A DNA stretch of 64,000 nucleotides, taken from assembly GCA_947652605.1 (NCBI GenBank), contig OX393577.1, forward strand, positions 63,574,108 through 63,638,107. Reading direction: 5' to 3'. Below are positions 35,311-47,108 of this stretch, one piece after another. Both the position numbers and the translations under genes were made by a program. Under the pieces are notes generated by a model. The model saw nothing but the letters and a program-made list of their open reading frames with translations, searched no databases and was not told the origin of the DNA. Source of the stretch: Elmis aenea (taxonomy: Eukaryota > Arthropoda > Insecta > Coleoptera > Elmidae). Numbering within the stretch: position 1 is the first letter of the stretch; every line of letters starts with the position of its first letter.

Positions 35311-35495
35311 TAGTTGGTTTACGGGTTGGAACTGCGTCGAAGGTTTCTTCATAACCCACGCTTCGTCCTTCTTTTCCGGGGGCATATTCAGGGTTGTTGG
35401 TTAAACAGCAACTGGTGAAGATGTCCCCGATAAAGGAGGACAAAACTTCGGTTATGAAGAACCCTTCGACGCGGTTCCAACCCGGAAACTAACTA
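35311..35495. mobile_element. 185-bp foldback hairpin
   Basis: The left arm tagttggtttacgggttgg, continuing through gcgtcgaagg and ttcttcataacc, pairs with the right arm as a near-perfect inverted repeat of about 80 bp. The loop lies around 35395-35415. It abuts the mariner remnant directly. It is coding-free, and the palindromic layout suggests a MITE or foldback element. No target duplication is evident. Confidence 0.8.
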
Positions 35496-36726
35496 TACAC
35501 ACTGGACATCGGCCACGGAAGCCTACAACAGATGTTATTGATTAGTTAATGTATTTATTTACAAAAAAAATAATTTAATAAATACACTACGAACTTATGC
35601 ATCAACCTAATGTTATTAATGTAATTGGCAGACATATTATTTGACATATCGTATGGCTTTGTTTCGTAATAAAATGTACAATGGTTAATTTTTGGATTAA
35701 AATGGATTCGCAATCATGAAAACATGAGTTTTAATGTGGTCGCGCTTCGCAAAGCACGGAGCATATTTAGATTTTGCTCACCTGTCAGTGTTTCCGCAAA
35801 CATTTCTGCAGTGTCGGCTAGTAAGTACCACGGGCAGATAGGAAATGAAACGCCTAGCTTTAGAATTTCCCTAGAGCTGAGGCTCATTCGTCATAAGCTA
35901 TGAGCTGGGATTTTCTTTGCGCATTTATAATATTTTCAATTAAAACGTACCTCTTCGGAGTTCCTGAATGTGAATTATTCCATTTTACGTTTTGCTTTGG
36001 TGCGGATGTAGTTTTTATATGTAAATTATGAGTCACGTGGATGTTTCACGAATAATTTAATGTTTTCCCACTATTTTGATTTAAAATTACTGTAAACACT
36101 ACTAATTACACCTGTTTTTTGCAATACACAAAGACTTTTTGTCCCAAAACAAGGAAAAGTGAACCACTGAGGCCAGGTTGATCAAAATTTGAAATTAGTT
36201 TAAAAATTTCATAGTTATTACTATCCAAAATATTTTATTTTTGCGTAATGTATAATCCAATGAATTAAAAGTCTGCTGTTTTATTTTAGATAAAATTATA
36301 ACTAAACTATGTTAAATGTAACTGTGGTCTTATATATGAAATTATTAAAGAATTATCATGTGTAATGTAACTTTAAACTTACTGCCATTAATTTTCTTTC
36401 TCAAACGCTACAATGAATTATTTATTGCTATCTAGGTAAGAATTTTCTCTCCTGAATTTATGAAGTCTGATAACACACGAAACCAGTTACATTAAAAATT
36501 ATCTGCTTCATAAATCGCATGCATTTTAAATTGTAATTTATGTAATGTTCAGTTATAATTTGTATTTAATACACGTGCAGCAAATTTCGGTAATATATCA
36601 AATATTCATGGATATAAAAGCAAATTTAAAGGTATATTATACGTACTTAAACAATTCATTAATTCAACTTTAAATATTTATGTAGATAAAACCGTAATAA
36701 AATTTTTGCCTTCTATATGTATGTTG
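35496..36726. other. No recognised gene or element
   Basis: AT-rich sequence with a GC-richer patch at 35730-35900 that contains no long frame. Confidence 0.4.
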
Positions 36727-36734
36727 TTTTTAAT

Positions 36735-37903
36735 CAGGGTTGAGCAGATTTAAATCAATTGATTTAAATCACGATTTAAATCATGATTTAAATCAACTGA
36801 TTTTTAAAAAAAATCATTGATTTAAATCAAGTGATTTTTTAAGAAAAAATATCAATTTAAATCACAGATTATATGAGTAAATACAATATAATATTTATAA
36901 TAAAACAAAATTTTATTACTATTAGTAATTAAATACACGAAATGGTGAATAAACCATATCAATTTGCTCTTGTAAAGTAATATTCATTGTGGAAATGCAA
37001 TAATTCAAAAAATAAATGACAAGTTTTTGACGTTAGCGAAGTGAACAGTCAGTTTTTTCAATTTCCACGGCACTCTATTGCTTCATGTCGAATATCTCGA
37101 AAAGTACGAGTTTTGGGTATAGGACATACTTAACAAAATATGAAGCTCTTTTAAAGACGAATTCGATGACATAAAAAAAACAGGGGTTCGCATTTGAAAA
37201 AATCGAGTTACGAGCTTTTGAAAATCATGAAAGTTGCCACCTATTTATAAACACTCCTGTATGTGTGATTCAAATTTTTTCATATCGAGCGAACAGAGAA
37301 ATTTTTTCTGCATGTCCATACCAAATTAAAACTCTGTACTTCAAAATAACTTCAGGAGAATTTTTTAAATAAAGACTTAAAACCTTGAAATATTTAGAAA
37401 ATTAATTTTTTTTTACAACGCCGTATAAAAACCTGTAGTATTTTATATTGATGCAAATTTAAACTCACCCTGTAGGTATATTTGAAAATATTTTTATTGT
37501 GTTGATTAGAAAAAACTGTATAAAATAGTATTTGATTCAACTTTATATCTCAAGCCGTTTAGCCACAATTGACCGATCCCGCACTAATGACTCACCATTA
37601 GATATATATACCAGTATCTATATAATTAATTAAACCTCACCATTTAGCACTGATTTTTTCAAAATTCTTAATCATTACATTTCATTTTTCATTTTGATAT
37701 TAGCACAAAACAGAAATAGCATGTGAATATGTCACTATATTCGATAATATGGTACATTTGATTTAAACCAAAAAAATCTGATTTAAATCAAAAAAATCTG
37801 ATTTAAATCAAAAAAATCTGATTTAAATAAAAAAAATATGATTTAAATCAAATAAATCGATTTTTTTGATTTTTTTAAAAAATCATGATTTTTATCCACC
37901 CTG
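36735..37903 (-). mobile_element. GATTTAAATC hAT MITE, copy 1 (1169 bp)
   Basis: The element starts CAGGGTTGAGCAGATTTAAATC and ends tttttatccaccctg. An exact 8-bp duplication, tttttaat, flanks it (36727-36734 and 37904-37911). Both ends carry arrays of the palindrome GATTTAAATC, which are likely subterminal binding sites. It is the reverse orientation of the copies at 41418 and 51369. It lacks a roughly 95-bp internal block that those copies have after an internal CAGGGTGAGTC. No protein is encoded. CAGGG termini with 8-bp duplications place it in hAT. Confidence 0.95.
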
Positions 37904-38082
37904 TTTTTAATACAGTTTGGTTCTAGCAACGCAGTTTTTTTTTAAATTTAAAGCTTAATTGGTTTTAATTTCATTAAAAACATTGTATTGTCTACCTTAT
38001 GTAGATATTTACGTTGTTTAAATTTATTTTGAACATTGGGTTTTGTTTTATTACAGATTGTTTATTCTATCAATATTAATAA

Positions 38083-38498
38083 ACAGGGTGTTTCTTAAGT
38101 ATTGCAAAAAAAATCGAAAGTTAAGGGAGGTCTTCTATATACATTTTTTTCCTTAGACGTCTCCTATCAAAGTAACACCCCCAAAACTGTTAATTGCAAA
38201 ATTTCAATCCACCAAAAAGTTCTGATAAAAAAAAAACAACAGGAGTCGCACTTTTCAGCCCCCTTTGAAGGTGGGAGATGATTAAAAATAACTATGGGAA
38301 ACCTTTTAATACGCATAAAACATCTGCCAAATATCATTCCTCTACATTTATTCAAATTTGAGAAATAAAATAAAAACCTAATTTTACCGCTCCCCTTAAG
38401 GGACGTCTAAGGAAAATATTTATATGAAAGACTCCCCTTAATTTTCGATAAGGAATCACCACCCATATTTTTTTGAAATACTTAAGAAACACTCTGTA
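38083..38498. mobile_element. ACAGGGTG TIR element, about 416 bp
   Basis: acagggtgtttcttaagtatt at the left faces its reverse complement (aatacttaagaaacactctgt) at the right. The arms continue inward through aaaattaagggga and tccttagacgtcc for about 85 bp. There is no coding sequence. It belongs to the same terminal class as 18963-20479 and 30539-31158. Confidence 0.85.
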
Positions 38499-38664
38499 TA
38501 TAATTAATAAATTATTAAGCTCCCTGAACCAAATTGAAATTTATTAATTTGTATAATGGAAGAATATATTAAACTTTAAGCTTACTGATATTGCGAATCG
38601 AGCTATTATCATGTTTATACTTTTTTGAACGAGATCTTTTACAAACGGTATCTTTTGCAAAAAT

Positions 38665-38832
38665 ATGTGCATGGACTTACTAAAAAATATGTCTGAGAAA
38701 TCTATTTGGAGAGCAATAGGTGTAAAAGACAATACATTCAGAAGACACTTTCTTGGGGGTACACTAAGGCAACACATTTTAGAATACTTCACAGATAAAT
38801 GGGTTGGTTTGCATGTGTCTGGTGAGAAATAG
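38665..38832 (+). CDS. Unrecognised 55-residue open frame
   Basis: A plus frame from ATG at 38665 to tag at 38830 encodes a hydrophilic, helix-rich peptide. It contains KSIWRAIGVKDNTFRRHFLG and RQHILEYFTDKWVGLHVSG. Its amino-acid composition looks protein-like and it lies outside the recognised repeats. I do not recognise a family. The frame is open upstream to 38629. It may be an exon or the tail of an old transposon gene. The opposite strand is also open here for 100 codons, so chance cannot be excluded. Confidence 0.2.
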   Translation: MCMDLLKNMSEKSIWRAIGVKDNTFRRHFLGGTLRQHILEYFTDKWVGLHVSGEK

Positions 38833-39464
38833 CCAGCCTGCAACACAGACCCCAGGGTTTCTGTTTGTGATACGTTATAATGATTATTGAAAATTGGTTT
38901 GTCAAATTCTGTTATCCTGCAAGATTTGCAGTTGACAACCTGGAAGCAACTTCAACTGCCACAACAGTATCTTGGGGTTTGAATTAAATGTCTGCAACAC
39001 GGGATAACTCCCATCTATTAGTAGGCTGTGAACATGTAAAATGATTTTTGCTTATTTAAAGAAAAACTACAAGAGTAAAGCATAACAAACCTTATATCAT
39101 TGAAACGAGAAAAAAATAACCTTTTTAATAAGACCACAGCCAACTATCACTTCCATTTAAAAAAATGCAAGTTTGTGCTATAACTTGGAAATCGAGACTG
39201 CTATGAAAATTTCGTTAACATATTTAAAATCCACGTAAAAATATCTATATAAGCTAATTTTAAGTTTTGTTCTAGCTCATAAGTTTACGGAATTATTTAA
39301 GTTTGAAAAAATCGACCTTTTTCAGTTTTTTCAAAATATTTCAAAAAGTTGATGACGTAGGTCAAATTTGAAAATGGCATCAGATTTCCCTTTAAATTCT
39401 GCACAAATTTGCGAATTTAAACGTTTCTGTATCTCTAATATTAACGGAGTTACCCATACAACAG
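38833..39464. other. Probably decayed TIR element, no gene recognised
   Basis: AT-rich sequence leading to the CAGGGTGCCC-type terminus at 39465-39485. Its style (repeated aaattt, one terminus) suggests the inside of a non-autonomous element whose other end I could not find. Confidence 0.35.
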
Positions 39465-39487
39465 GTTAGAAAAATGGGCACCCTGTA
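39465..39487 (-). repeat. TACAGGGTG-family terminal fragment
   Basis: gttagaaaaatgggcaccctg is identical to 32072-32092 and is followed by ta, as at other ends of this class. Confidence 0.6.
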
Positions 39488-41225
39488 TTTAGTTATTTCT
39501 TGTACATCTATATTAAGAAATTATTATGCAGCAAAATACTTTTTTTTATAACTAAACATATTTTATTCCTGCTTACATAAAAAATAATGTTCTTTCCACT
39601 TTAATGGGGATATCTTAGCGTCTTGTATGAACTCAATCTATCATTTAATTTAGCTACTATGTAATATACTTGTGTGACATAAAAACCAGCTAATATAATA
39701 TAGTTGTAGGTTAAATTAAATACAGTGAACTTATTTCTAAAAAGAGTTTTTTCTTGAAAAAGCTCTATTCCAGCACTACTTGCAGTTATTTTAAATATAA
39801 TACATGTTGCTAATAAGCTGTTCTTTCGGAATTTCGTTTGGAGTGACAGCGAAACAAACCTTTTGACAATACATTTTTGGTATTATCAACCTATATTTGG
39901 TTTAGACAGATTTATTACTAAGTTGACATGTTAATAACATTATTCGAATCTAAATTTTGTTAGTTGATAAGTTGATTAACTTTATAGATTTGTGTATTTC
40001 TGCGTTTATTCGACAATGCATGAAGTTTCTGTGTCAGTTAATATGTCAAAATCTAGTTTACCAATTTAACTTGGCAGTTAGGTAACTGTATAAAATAATT
40101 TTTGCTGAGTTTGGTTGTATAGTTCTGTTTTTGCAAAATGTGTTGGTGTTTCTAAAATGTACTTACTGAGGTGTGTGAATTTTGAAAATGTTAAAAAAAC
40201 TATTAGTTATTAAAAATTTAGTTAAACATTATCACCTTTCTTTCCCTTCAGAAATAGATATTAATTACTTATAAAAGTTGCTACTTCAATTTTTTTTTGT
40301 ACTGCACAATATTTTTTAAAACGTCACGTCTATATCTACAAATGGTTACTTAATAAATGTTGTTAATATTTAAGTGATTAGTGTGTAATGTGAATACCTA
40401 AAGACCTCTTATCTAAGTAAAAAATTACTCATCTTGTTTCTAAGCAGCGATTCTTATAATTGACCTTTATTGGGACATACCTGTACTTTCATTAAATCAT
40501 ACATTATTCAAGTATTTATGAGAAACTGTAAAGTTTATTATACATTTCATTTTTATTCTTTATTGTGTAAAATGAAACAGACTGAAAGTAAATCACTTTT
40601 GCTCGGTTAATTTTTAGAGTTCCTTTATTAATCTTCATTTCATTACCGTCTAAATGAAATTCTATTGAACGCACCTTCCAGGTGAGTCAACATTAATTAA
40701 GGAAAACAACTGGCACAAGAAAATAGGCCAATTTACATAGGTACAATGGTTGTTGAACATCGATTGCTTTATTTTACAAACAGCTGTAGCTACGCCAACT
40801 TGATAATAAAACACTTAAAGACGGGAATTGGTTACTTACGGCCGTTGCTCATTTAGTACGAATTCTTTATTTCTTATTATGCGTTTGAAAACCAACCAAT
40901 ATTTAATTTTTTTAAATCCGGAGAAGATAGTGCCCAACAGTTATGATTTAATCAACAAATTAAACTTAGTTTTGATATACATACATCATAATATACGATA
41001 TCTACACATTTTCGCCGGGAATGATCAACAATATTTGATAGCAGATGTATCAGCTTCAATTTTTTTTATTTATTCGTTTTTTTTGGCACGTGCTTCTTAA
41101 TAAAACTTTAAAAATACTAATTTTAACATCAAAGAAGATGTAAATTATAAAAGTTTTTAGTCTTATACCCGACGCCTCCGCCATTTCTGCAGCTAGGAAA
41201 TAAACTTTGATTTAAAATATTCTGT
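39488..41225. other. No recognised gene or element
   Basis: AT-rich sequence; open frames here lack family motifs. Confidence 0.45.
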
Positions 41226-41233
41226 GTAACGAT
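41226..41233. repeat. 8-bp target duplication of the retrotransposon, left
   Basis: gtaacgat here recurs at 43476-43483, directly after the AAG-repeat tail. It defines the ends of the retrotransposon insertion. Confidence 0.75.
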
Positions 41234-43475
41234 TCAGAATGTATGAGGGAATAAAGCAGGGAGACAGCCCAAGCGAATTAGTATTTGTAATTTTCATGGA
41301 CAAAATAGGAAACCGAATTAAGGAAAAACATAACCAACTGAAGACGGGAATTGTGTATAGAAATCTAGAACTAAATAAATTGAATAGCCTATTATACGCA
41401 GATGGCGTGGTACTAATCAAGGTGGATAAAAATCATGATTTAAAAAAAAAATCAAAAAAATCGATTTATTTGATTTAAATCAGATTTTTTTGATTTAAAT
41501 CAGATTTTTTTGATTTAAATCAGATTTTTTTGATTTAAATCAAATGTACCATATTATCGAATTTAGTGACATATTCACATGCTATTTCTGTTTTGTGCTA
41601 ATATATTTAATAACCAATATATTTAATTCATTGGTGAATTTTTGTCAAAATGAAAAATGAAATATAATGATTAAGAATTTTGAAAAAATCAGTGCTAAAT
41701 GGTGATGTTTAATTAATTATATACAGGGTGAGTCATTAGTGCGGGATCGGTCGATTGTGGCTAAACGGCTTGAGATATGAAGTTGATTCAAATGCTATTT
41801 TATACAGTTTTTTCTAAACAACACAATAAAAATATTTTCAAATATACAGGGTGAGTCACCTTTCTGGAACTAATAGTAACTTTTATATTTCAAATACAAC
41901 ACCCAATTTTTTATTTAATATTTTTGACCGCCTTAATTTCAGCTTTGCATCAATATAAAGTACTACAGGTTTTTATACGGCGTTGTAAAAAGAAATTATT
42001 TTCTAAATTATTCAAGGTTTTAAGTCTTTATTTAAAAAATTCTCCTGAAGTTATTTTGAAATACAAAGTTTTAATTTGGTATGGACATGCAGAAAAAAAT
42101 TCTCTGTTCGCTCGATATGAAAAAATTTAAATCACACATACAGGGGTGTTTATAAATAGGTGGCAACTTTCATGATTTTCAAAAGCTCGTAACTCGATTT
42201 TTGCAAATGCAAACCCCTGTATTTTTTTATGTCATCGAATTCGTCTTTAAAAGAGCTTCATATTTTGTTAAGTATGTCCTATACCCAAAACTCATACTTT
42301 TCGAGATATTCGACATTTTTTTTCAAATCGTTATTGAAGCAATAGAGTGCCGTGGAAATTGAAAAAACTGACTGTTCTTACGCTAACGTCTAAAACTTGT
42401 CATTTATATTTTGAATTATTGCATTTCCACAATGAATATTACTTTACAAGAGCAAATTGATATTGGTTTATTCACCATTTCGTGTATTTAATTACTAATA
42501 GTAATACAATTTTGTTTTATTATAAATTAATATTATATTGTACTCACATAATCTGTGATTTAAATTGATAATTTAACAAAAAAATCACTTGATTTAAATC
42601 AATGATTTTTTTAAAAAAATCACTTGATTTAAATCATGATTTAAATCGTGATTTAAATCAATTGATTTAAATCTGCTCAACCCTGGTACTAATAGCAAAT
42701 ACTAAAAACAAAATGCAAAAGTTAGTGGACGCATGGACTGAAGAAATCGAGGACATGAAGTGAACATAAATAAAACAAAAACTATGATCGTGAATGAAAA
42801 ACAAAAAGACAATCAGAACAACAACAAAATTAAATGTAAAAATAATATACTGGAAAGAGTAACAAAATACGAATACTTGGGAAGCATAATAACAGAGGAT
42901 GGGAAAATTGATGGCGAATTAACAAATAGAGCAAAGAAATCAACTAAAATATATTACTCGTTGGACAAAACAATACAGGCACATAAAGACATTGACTTAA
43001 AGGTGAAAATGAAAATACATTAATATTGTAACATTACTAACAATAACATACGCATCCGAAAACTGGACACTAAGGAAAAAGACGAGGCTAAAATTAACAC
43101 AATCGAAACACCTCAGAAAAATTGCGAGGAAAACTAAATGAGGCAGGATAAAAAACTAAAACATCAGAGAAATAATAGAACCGGAACCAATAATAAAAAA
43201 AATGAACAACTAAACTGGTATGGCCATATAGTAACAATGAAACCTGACAGAATCACCAGAAAAATAATGGAAATTGAACAACCAGCCAAAAAACAAAGAG
43301 GATACCAAGCAGAAAATGGATATATCAAATAAGGGAAATAGGGTTAGAAAAGAGAACAATAGTAGAAGAAATGGAAACACTAGCAAAAGATAGAAGGGCA
43401 TGGCGGAAATGGACTCAGAACACGAAACCACCCTCCGACGCCTGAAAATGCAAAACGAGTCAAGAAGAAGAAGAA
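41234..43475 (+). pseudogene. Non-LTR retrotransposon, 5'-truncated, with nested hAT
   Basis: The plus strand begins within RT motif B (GIKQGDSPSELVF) and reaches LNSLLYADGVVLI, motif C with YADD changed to YADG. After the nested hAT it resumes with ANTKNKMQKLVDAW. A shifted frame gives INKTKTMIV and YEYLGSIITEDGKI, and later frames give WYGHIVTM, RITRKIM and LAKDRRAWRKW. This is the complete post-RT tail. The 3' end is an (AAG)n tail. An 8-bp duplication, gtaacgat, flanks the whole unit. The lost catalytic Asp, frameshifts and stops make it inactive. Confidence 0.9.
41418..42685 (+). mobile_element. GATTTAAATC hAT MITE, copy 2 (1268 bp), inside an RT
   Basis: The ends are CAAGGTGGATAAAAATCATG and the reverse complement of CAGGGTTGAGCAGATTTAAATC. 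An exact 8-bp duplication, gtactaat, flanks it (41410-41417 and 42686-42693). Deleting the element plus one duplication gives an uninterrupted RT frame (DGVVLIAN across the site). The interior contains two CAGGGTGAGTC motifs (41726, 41847) typical of the other TIR family, so the element may itself be a composite. Confidence 0.95.
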
Positions 43476-43483
43476 GTAACGAT

Positions 43484-44729
43484 CTGTACATCAACTTAAC
43501 TTTTACCAATAGGTACTCAGAAATTTATAAAATTAGCCTAAAATGGTTATAAATAAGAACAACCAACCCACATTATCTCTTAATGTAGTATCGCATTATT
43601 GTTTTACTCTCGGAACGACATTGATTCTAATTAATGTTTATCTAACAAAGTCCTGTTTATTTAAGAGCAATCGCTAAAATGTAAAATTGGCGAAATTTAA
43701 CAGTAAATTCGTTGTTACCTAATTAATAATTGTACGAGTTTTATGCGGTTAGTCAACAATACATTTAAGCAAAATTAGTCCTTTTCTCTGTTTCATTTGA
43801 ACGAGAAAATCATATCACCTGGGATGGTTTCAAAATCAATGTCGGTTTTGTTTTATTTTAAACGATCGATATTTAACGCAACCATTTTACGTGTAAGTAC
43901 TTCCAAGTAAAAGGCAAAAAGTCGTTAATCTTTTTCGACTGTAACAAATGATATCCTTTCAGGATTCTGCAATTTTAGGTCTGTAGAAATATACTAAATA
44001 TTATCTTCACGTGCGCGCAAGTGATCAGGATGGTAAAACACGAGTTGCATATAAAGTCTCCCGCGCAACATGGAGATTCCAATAACCCTATCTGGATGTG
44101 TTTGCAACAAGAAACGATATTACGTTTATAAAGGTTTATTGTCGTTGCTAAACATTCCACAAAGGCACGGTAGCTCTTGCCTGCGGTACGGTACGATGCG
44201 AACGCAAAAGAAATCGGGTTATGAATTGGAGAACAAAGTCGCCACCGTGTAAATAATAACAAATGCAATCAAGGGGCATATAAACGCCTTGTTTCGGGGG
44301 GAAATGTGAGCAGATCAAGTTTAGCGATGTATTTTCGTGTTTATATGTCGTACAAAAATGTTTCGGTGACGTAGGGATATAAACTGTAAATGCTGACATA
44401 AAAATATCCGCTCCACCCTCATCTTCCCGATGAAAAATCCTTGTTATTATTTTATTCGACGACTCATGACTGGAGAAAAAAATAAAACTCGTGTATCAAA
44501 GATGACTGATTCGTGCCATTTTAACGATAATAACTTTGGTAACAAAATTTTCCGGTTACAACGTAAGAATAAGGTGAAAATAACAAAGACAATTAAAATA
44601 TCAATGTAATATAAACATGAACAGGTTAAGTTTTTGTTGTATCTACAAAAAAAAAAACACTCGTTTTTGTGAAAAATACACCAATTTCAACACTTAGTAA
44701 TTTGATTCCACATTGTATAAAATATAACC
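43484..44729. other. No recognised gene; GC-richer patch
   Basis: This is repeat-poor. 44000-44400 is GC-richer with short frames on both strands and no family match; it may be regulatory. Confidence 0.4.
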
Positions 44730-44945
44730 AACAATCACTACCAAAACTCTGTTTGACTGAACCGTGTTTGACAAAAAACTTGTTCAATGTTCCAATGTTT
44801 CCCATTTCAACGGGAAACAAGGAACAGGCCTTTTTGTGTTTCGCAACAAGTTCCGAAACAAGCTAGAAACAAATTTGAGCTGTTCCGAAACATCGGGAAC
44901 ATTGTTCATGAACACTGTTCCGAAACATTTGTTTACAATCTGGAC
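44730..44945. repeat. GTTCCGAAAC-rich block
   Basis: The words gttcc, ggaac and gaaac recur on both strands (tgttccaatgtttcc, ttccgaaacaag, tgttccgaaacat twice). This resembles the subterminal repeats of a small DNA transposon. Clear terminal inverted repeats and a target duplication were not found. Confidence 0.4.
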
Positions 44946-44954
44946 TAGGCTTAA

Positions 44955-45100
44955 CTGGTTCATGATTTTTCGCTAAAACTATAGCCTTTGTCTTTGTTGT
45001 ATTAATATTTATATCATATCTACTTAATGTTTTACTTAATACCAAATAAAAGTTTTTCAGAGATACATCCTCATCTTCCGATAAATCTGTTACAAGTATT
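44955..45100 (-). pseudogene. Non-LTR RT fragment after motif C
   Basis: The minus frame reads VTDLSEDEDVSLKNFY, then LSRYDININTTKTKAIVLAK, then NHEPVKP. This is the region after YADD in non-LTR RTs (an amphipathic helix, then the N-x-x-KTK motif). Only about 50 codons remain, fused to unrelated sequence at both ends. Confidence 0.7.
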
Positions 45101-45759
45101 TGGAAAGTTGACAGTTGACAAAATATCAATTTAGTATGAGAAATTTTGGCGAAATATGCTGCACCAATGTTATAGTTTATCCCTGTAACGACTTGCAATA
45201 AGGCTGGCGGGTATTTCAAATATTAACTCAATTAACTTCAGCTCTTCCTGTAATCACGGATTATAATTACGTAGAATATTGATAAGTTAAGATTAAGCTA
45301 ACTTGAAAGTGCTTTTAAAGCTAAATGCAAATTCTTAAGCTTAGATTTAATCGTTTGAACGTAAGCGTCAAACATCAAATTAGAATCAAAATTGGAATTC
45401 GCATCTATTTCCATGTTGTTACAATGTTATTTGCGTTCCGGATAAATTGAACGAGAAATTGTGTTTTACATTAAGTTATAATTAATTTGTCGTTTCATAT
45501 TATCGACAAGTCAAATTTGTTTCGGGCATAATTTTAATGAAGCCGCGCTCCAAATTGCCAAACACAATTCCACCATGTTGCAAAAACTGAATGAAGTTTT
45601 TTTAGGTTAATGGAACAAATAAATAGCAAGTTTAGTATAAAGCAAATTATGCCAATATTTATAAAAACAATTTTTTTTGTAGATAAATTGGCCTTGCTTA
45701 AATTAGTATTACAGTTGGCAATAAGTAAATGCTATGATAAAAAATGTTTCTTATTCACA
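45101..45759. other. No recognised gene or element
   Basis: AT-rich sequence. The upstream limit of the following Jockey fragment is uncertain and could extend into this stretch. Confidence 0.4.
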
Positions 45760-46482
45760 ACATGTAACATACGCCCAAATAGCACAATCAAACCATCAGA
45801 ACACAACAATCAAATGATATTAACGAATGAAAAGAAATGATGAAACAATTAATCGTACGCATGGGCACTATGATGAACCTTCTGACTACCCTAGTAAATA
45901 AAATCAAATAATGATGCAACCAGGGGTTTGGAGCAGTTCAATTTTTTAATTGCTCCGCTCCGGCATCAAGATGCCTGCTCCAGCTCCGCTCCAGCTCCGC
46001 TCCAGCTCCGCTCCAGCTCCGCTCCAGCTCAGCTCCATGCTCCAAACATTAAAGAAAAAAAAGTTTTTTGATTAAAAAAAATTGTTTTTATTAACAACGT
46101 TTTAATTTTATCGGATATGTAGAAGATGGTCAAAAATAACAACATTTGATCCTAACAAACAAGTTAAGTTAAATAAATGTTTGAAAAAACAGATTATTGA
46201 TCTTCAAATGTTGAAAAAAGGAAACAAAGGTTTTTTTTTTAAATTTTACATATAAAAAACTGGAGCAGTGGAGCAATCAAAATTATTTGCTCCGGGCTCC
46301 GCTCCTGCTCCGGGCAAAAACCCATTGCTCTACAGCTCCACGCTCCAGCTCCGAGCTCCACTCCAAACCCCTGGATGCAACCACTAAAAATATGTGCTTG
46401 GAACGCTAACGGCTTATGTATACATATACAGGAGGTAAAACACTTTCTACAAAACAATGAAATAGACATATTATTAATTTGA
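45760..46482 (+). pseudogene. Jockey ORF1 end and ORF2 start, split by a hAT MITE
   Basis: The 3' end of ORF1 (MKQLIVRMGTMMNLLTTLVN, stop at about 45907) is followed at once by ORF2. ORF2's ATG lies in the duplicated gatgcaac next to the inserted MITE. ORF2 continues after the insertion as PLKICAWNANGL and HFLQNNEIDILLI. That is the start of the AP-like endonuclease of Jockey elements (W-N-A-N-G-L motif). Coding similarity stops abruptly at 46482, where the 149-bp tail repeat starts. Most of ORF2 is missing. Confidence 0.8.
45921..46373. mobile_element. GCTCC-rich hAT MITE, 453 bp
   Basis: CAGGGGTTTGGAG at the left is the reverse complement of CTCCAAACCCCTG at the right. An exact 8-bp duplication, gatgcaac, flanks it (45913-45920 and 46374-46381). 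Near each end the word gctcc or gctccagctcc is repeated many times (45950-46040 and 46290-46365), probably as subterminal transposase sites. There is no coding sequence. Removing it rejoins the Jockey ORF2 start codon to its body. Confidence 0.95.
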
Positions 46483-46631
46483 TATTAAGTGATCAGTAAA
46501 TTTTGTCAATAAGTGACGCAAGCTAGTATAAATAGGGAATTATTCATTGGAATTTTTCCCTCCATGTTCTTGTCAACACATTAAGTACTTATTGTCCTTA
46601 AGGGGATAGATTGTGTGAAAGAAAAGGGTTA
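46483..46631 (+). repeat. 149-bp tail repeat, copy 2
   Basis: This is nearly identical to 4603-4751 (tattaagtgat to aaagggtta). It follows the Jockey ORF2 start fragment. It includes tataaata and is followed by AT-rich sequence. See the first copy for interpretation. Confidence 0.8.
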
Positions 46632-47108
46632 TTAATTAAAAAAATTAATTTTACAAATGAATGAGCTTAATCCTTTCAAGAAAAAATACGAATGTTAAAA
46701 TGTTGATGTAGCTTTATACGTAATCCTTCTGTTTTATTCCACTTGGCACAACATATTATCCATAACATTGAGCATCCAGATTTTACGATTTTTCTTGCAA
46801 AATATTTCACACTAAGTTAAAAATTAAAACAAATATCTGTACCTCAGGGGTAAACTGTACTAAGTCCATTTTTTTGCGAAAATGAGTTATTAGTACCAAG
46901 TCACTTAGTATTTCGTCCTCTATCAGTGGTAAAAAGTTCGTTAACATAACGTAATAAATAACCGATGTAGGCCTTTATAAACAATATCAAGTCCAATTTA
47001 TGCTCCGAGGTAAACAATACTTTCAGGACTTGATACCATGTGCCATCGTATTATGTCCTTCTATGGACTTGATATTATATGCATTTGGGTGTACTAAGCC
47101 TTTGTTTT

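Noticed and set aside
43210..43509. 99-codon minus frame rich in leucine
   Set aside because: It is the antisense shadow of the lysine-rich retrotransposon C-terminus and AAG tail.
46248..46365. Minus-strand open frame inside the GCTCC MITE
   Set aside because: It is a product of the tandem GCTCC words; the region is a non-coding MITE end.
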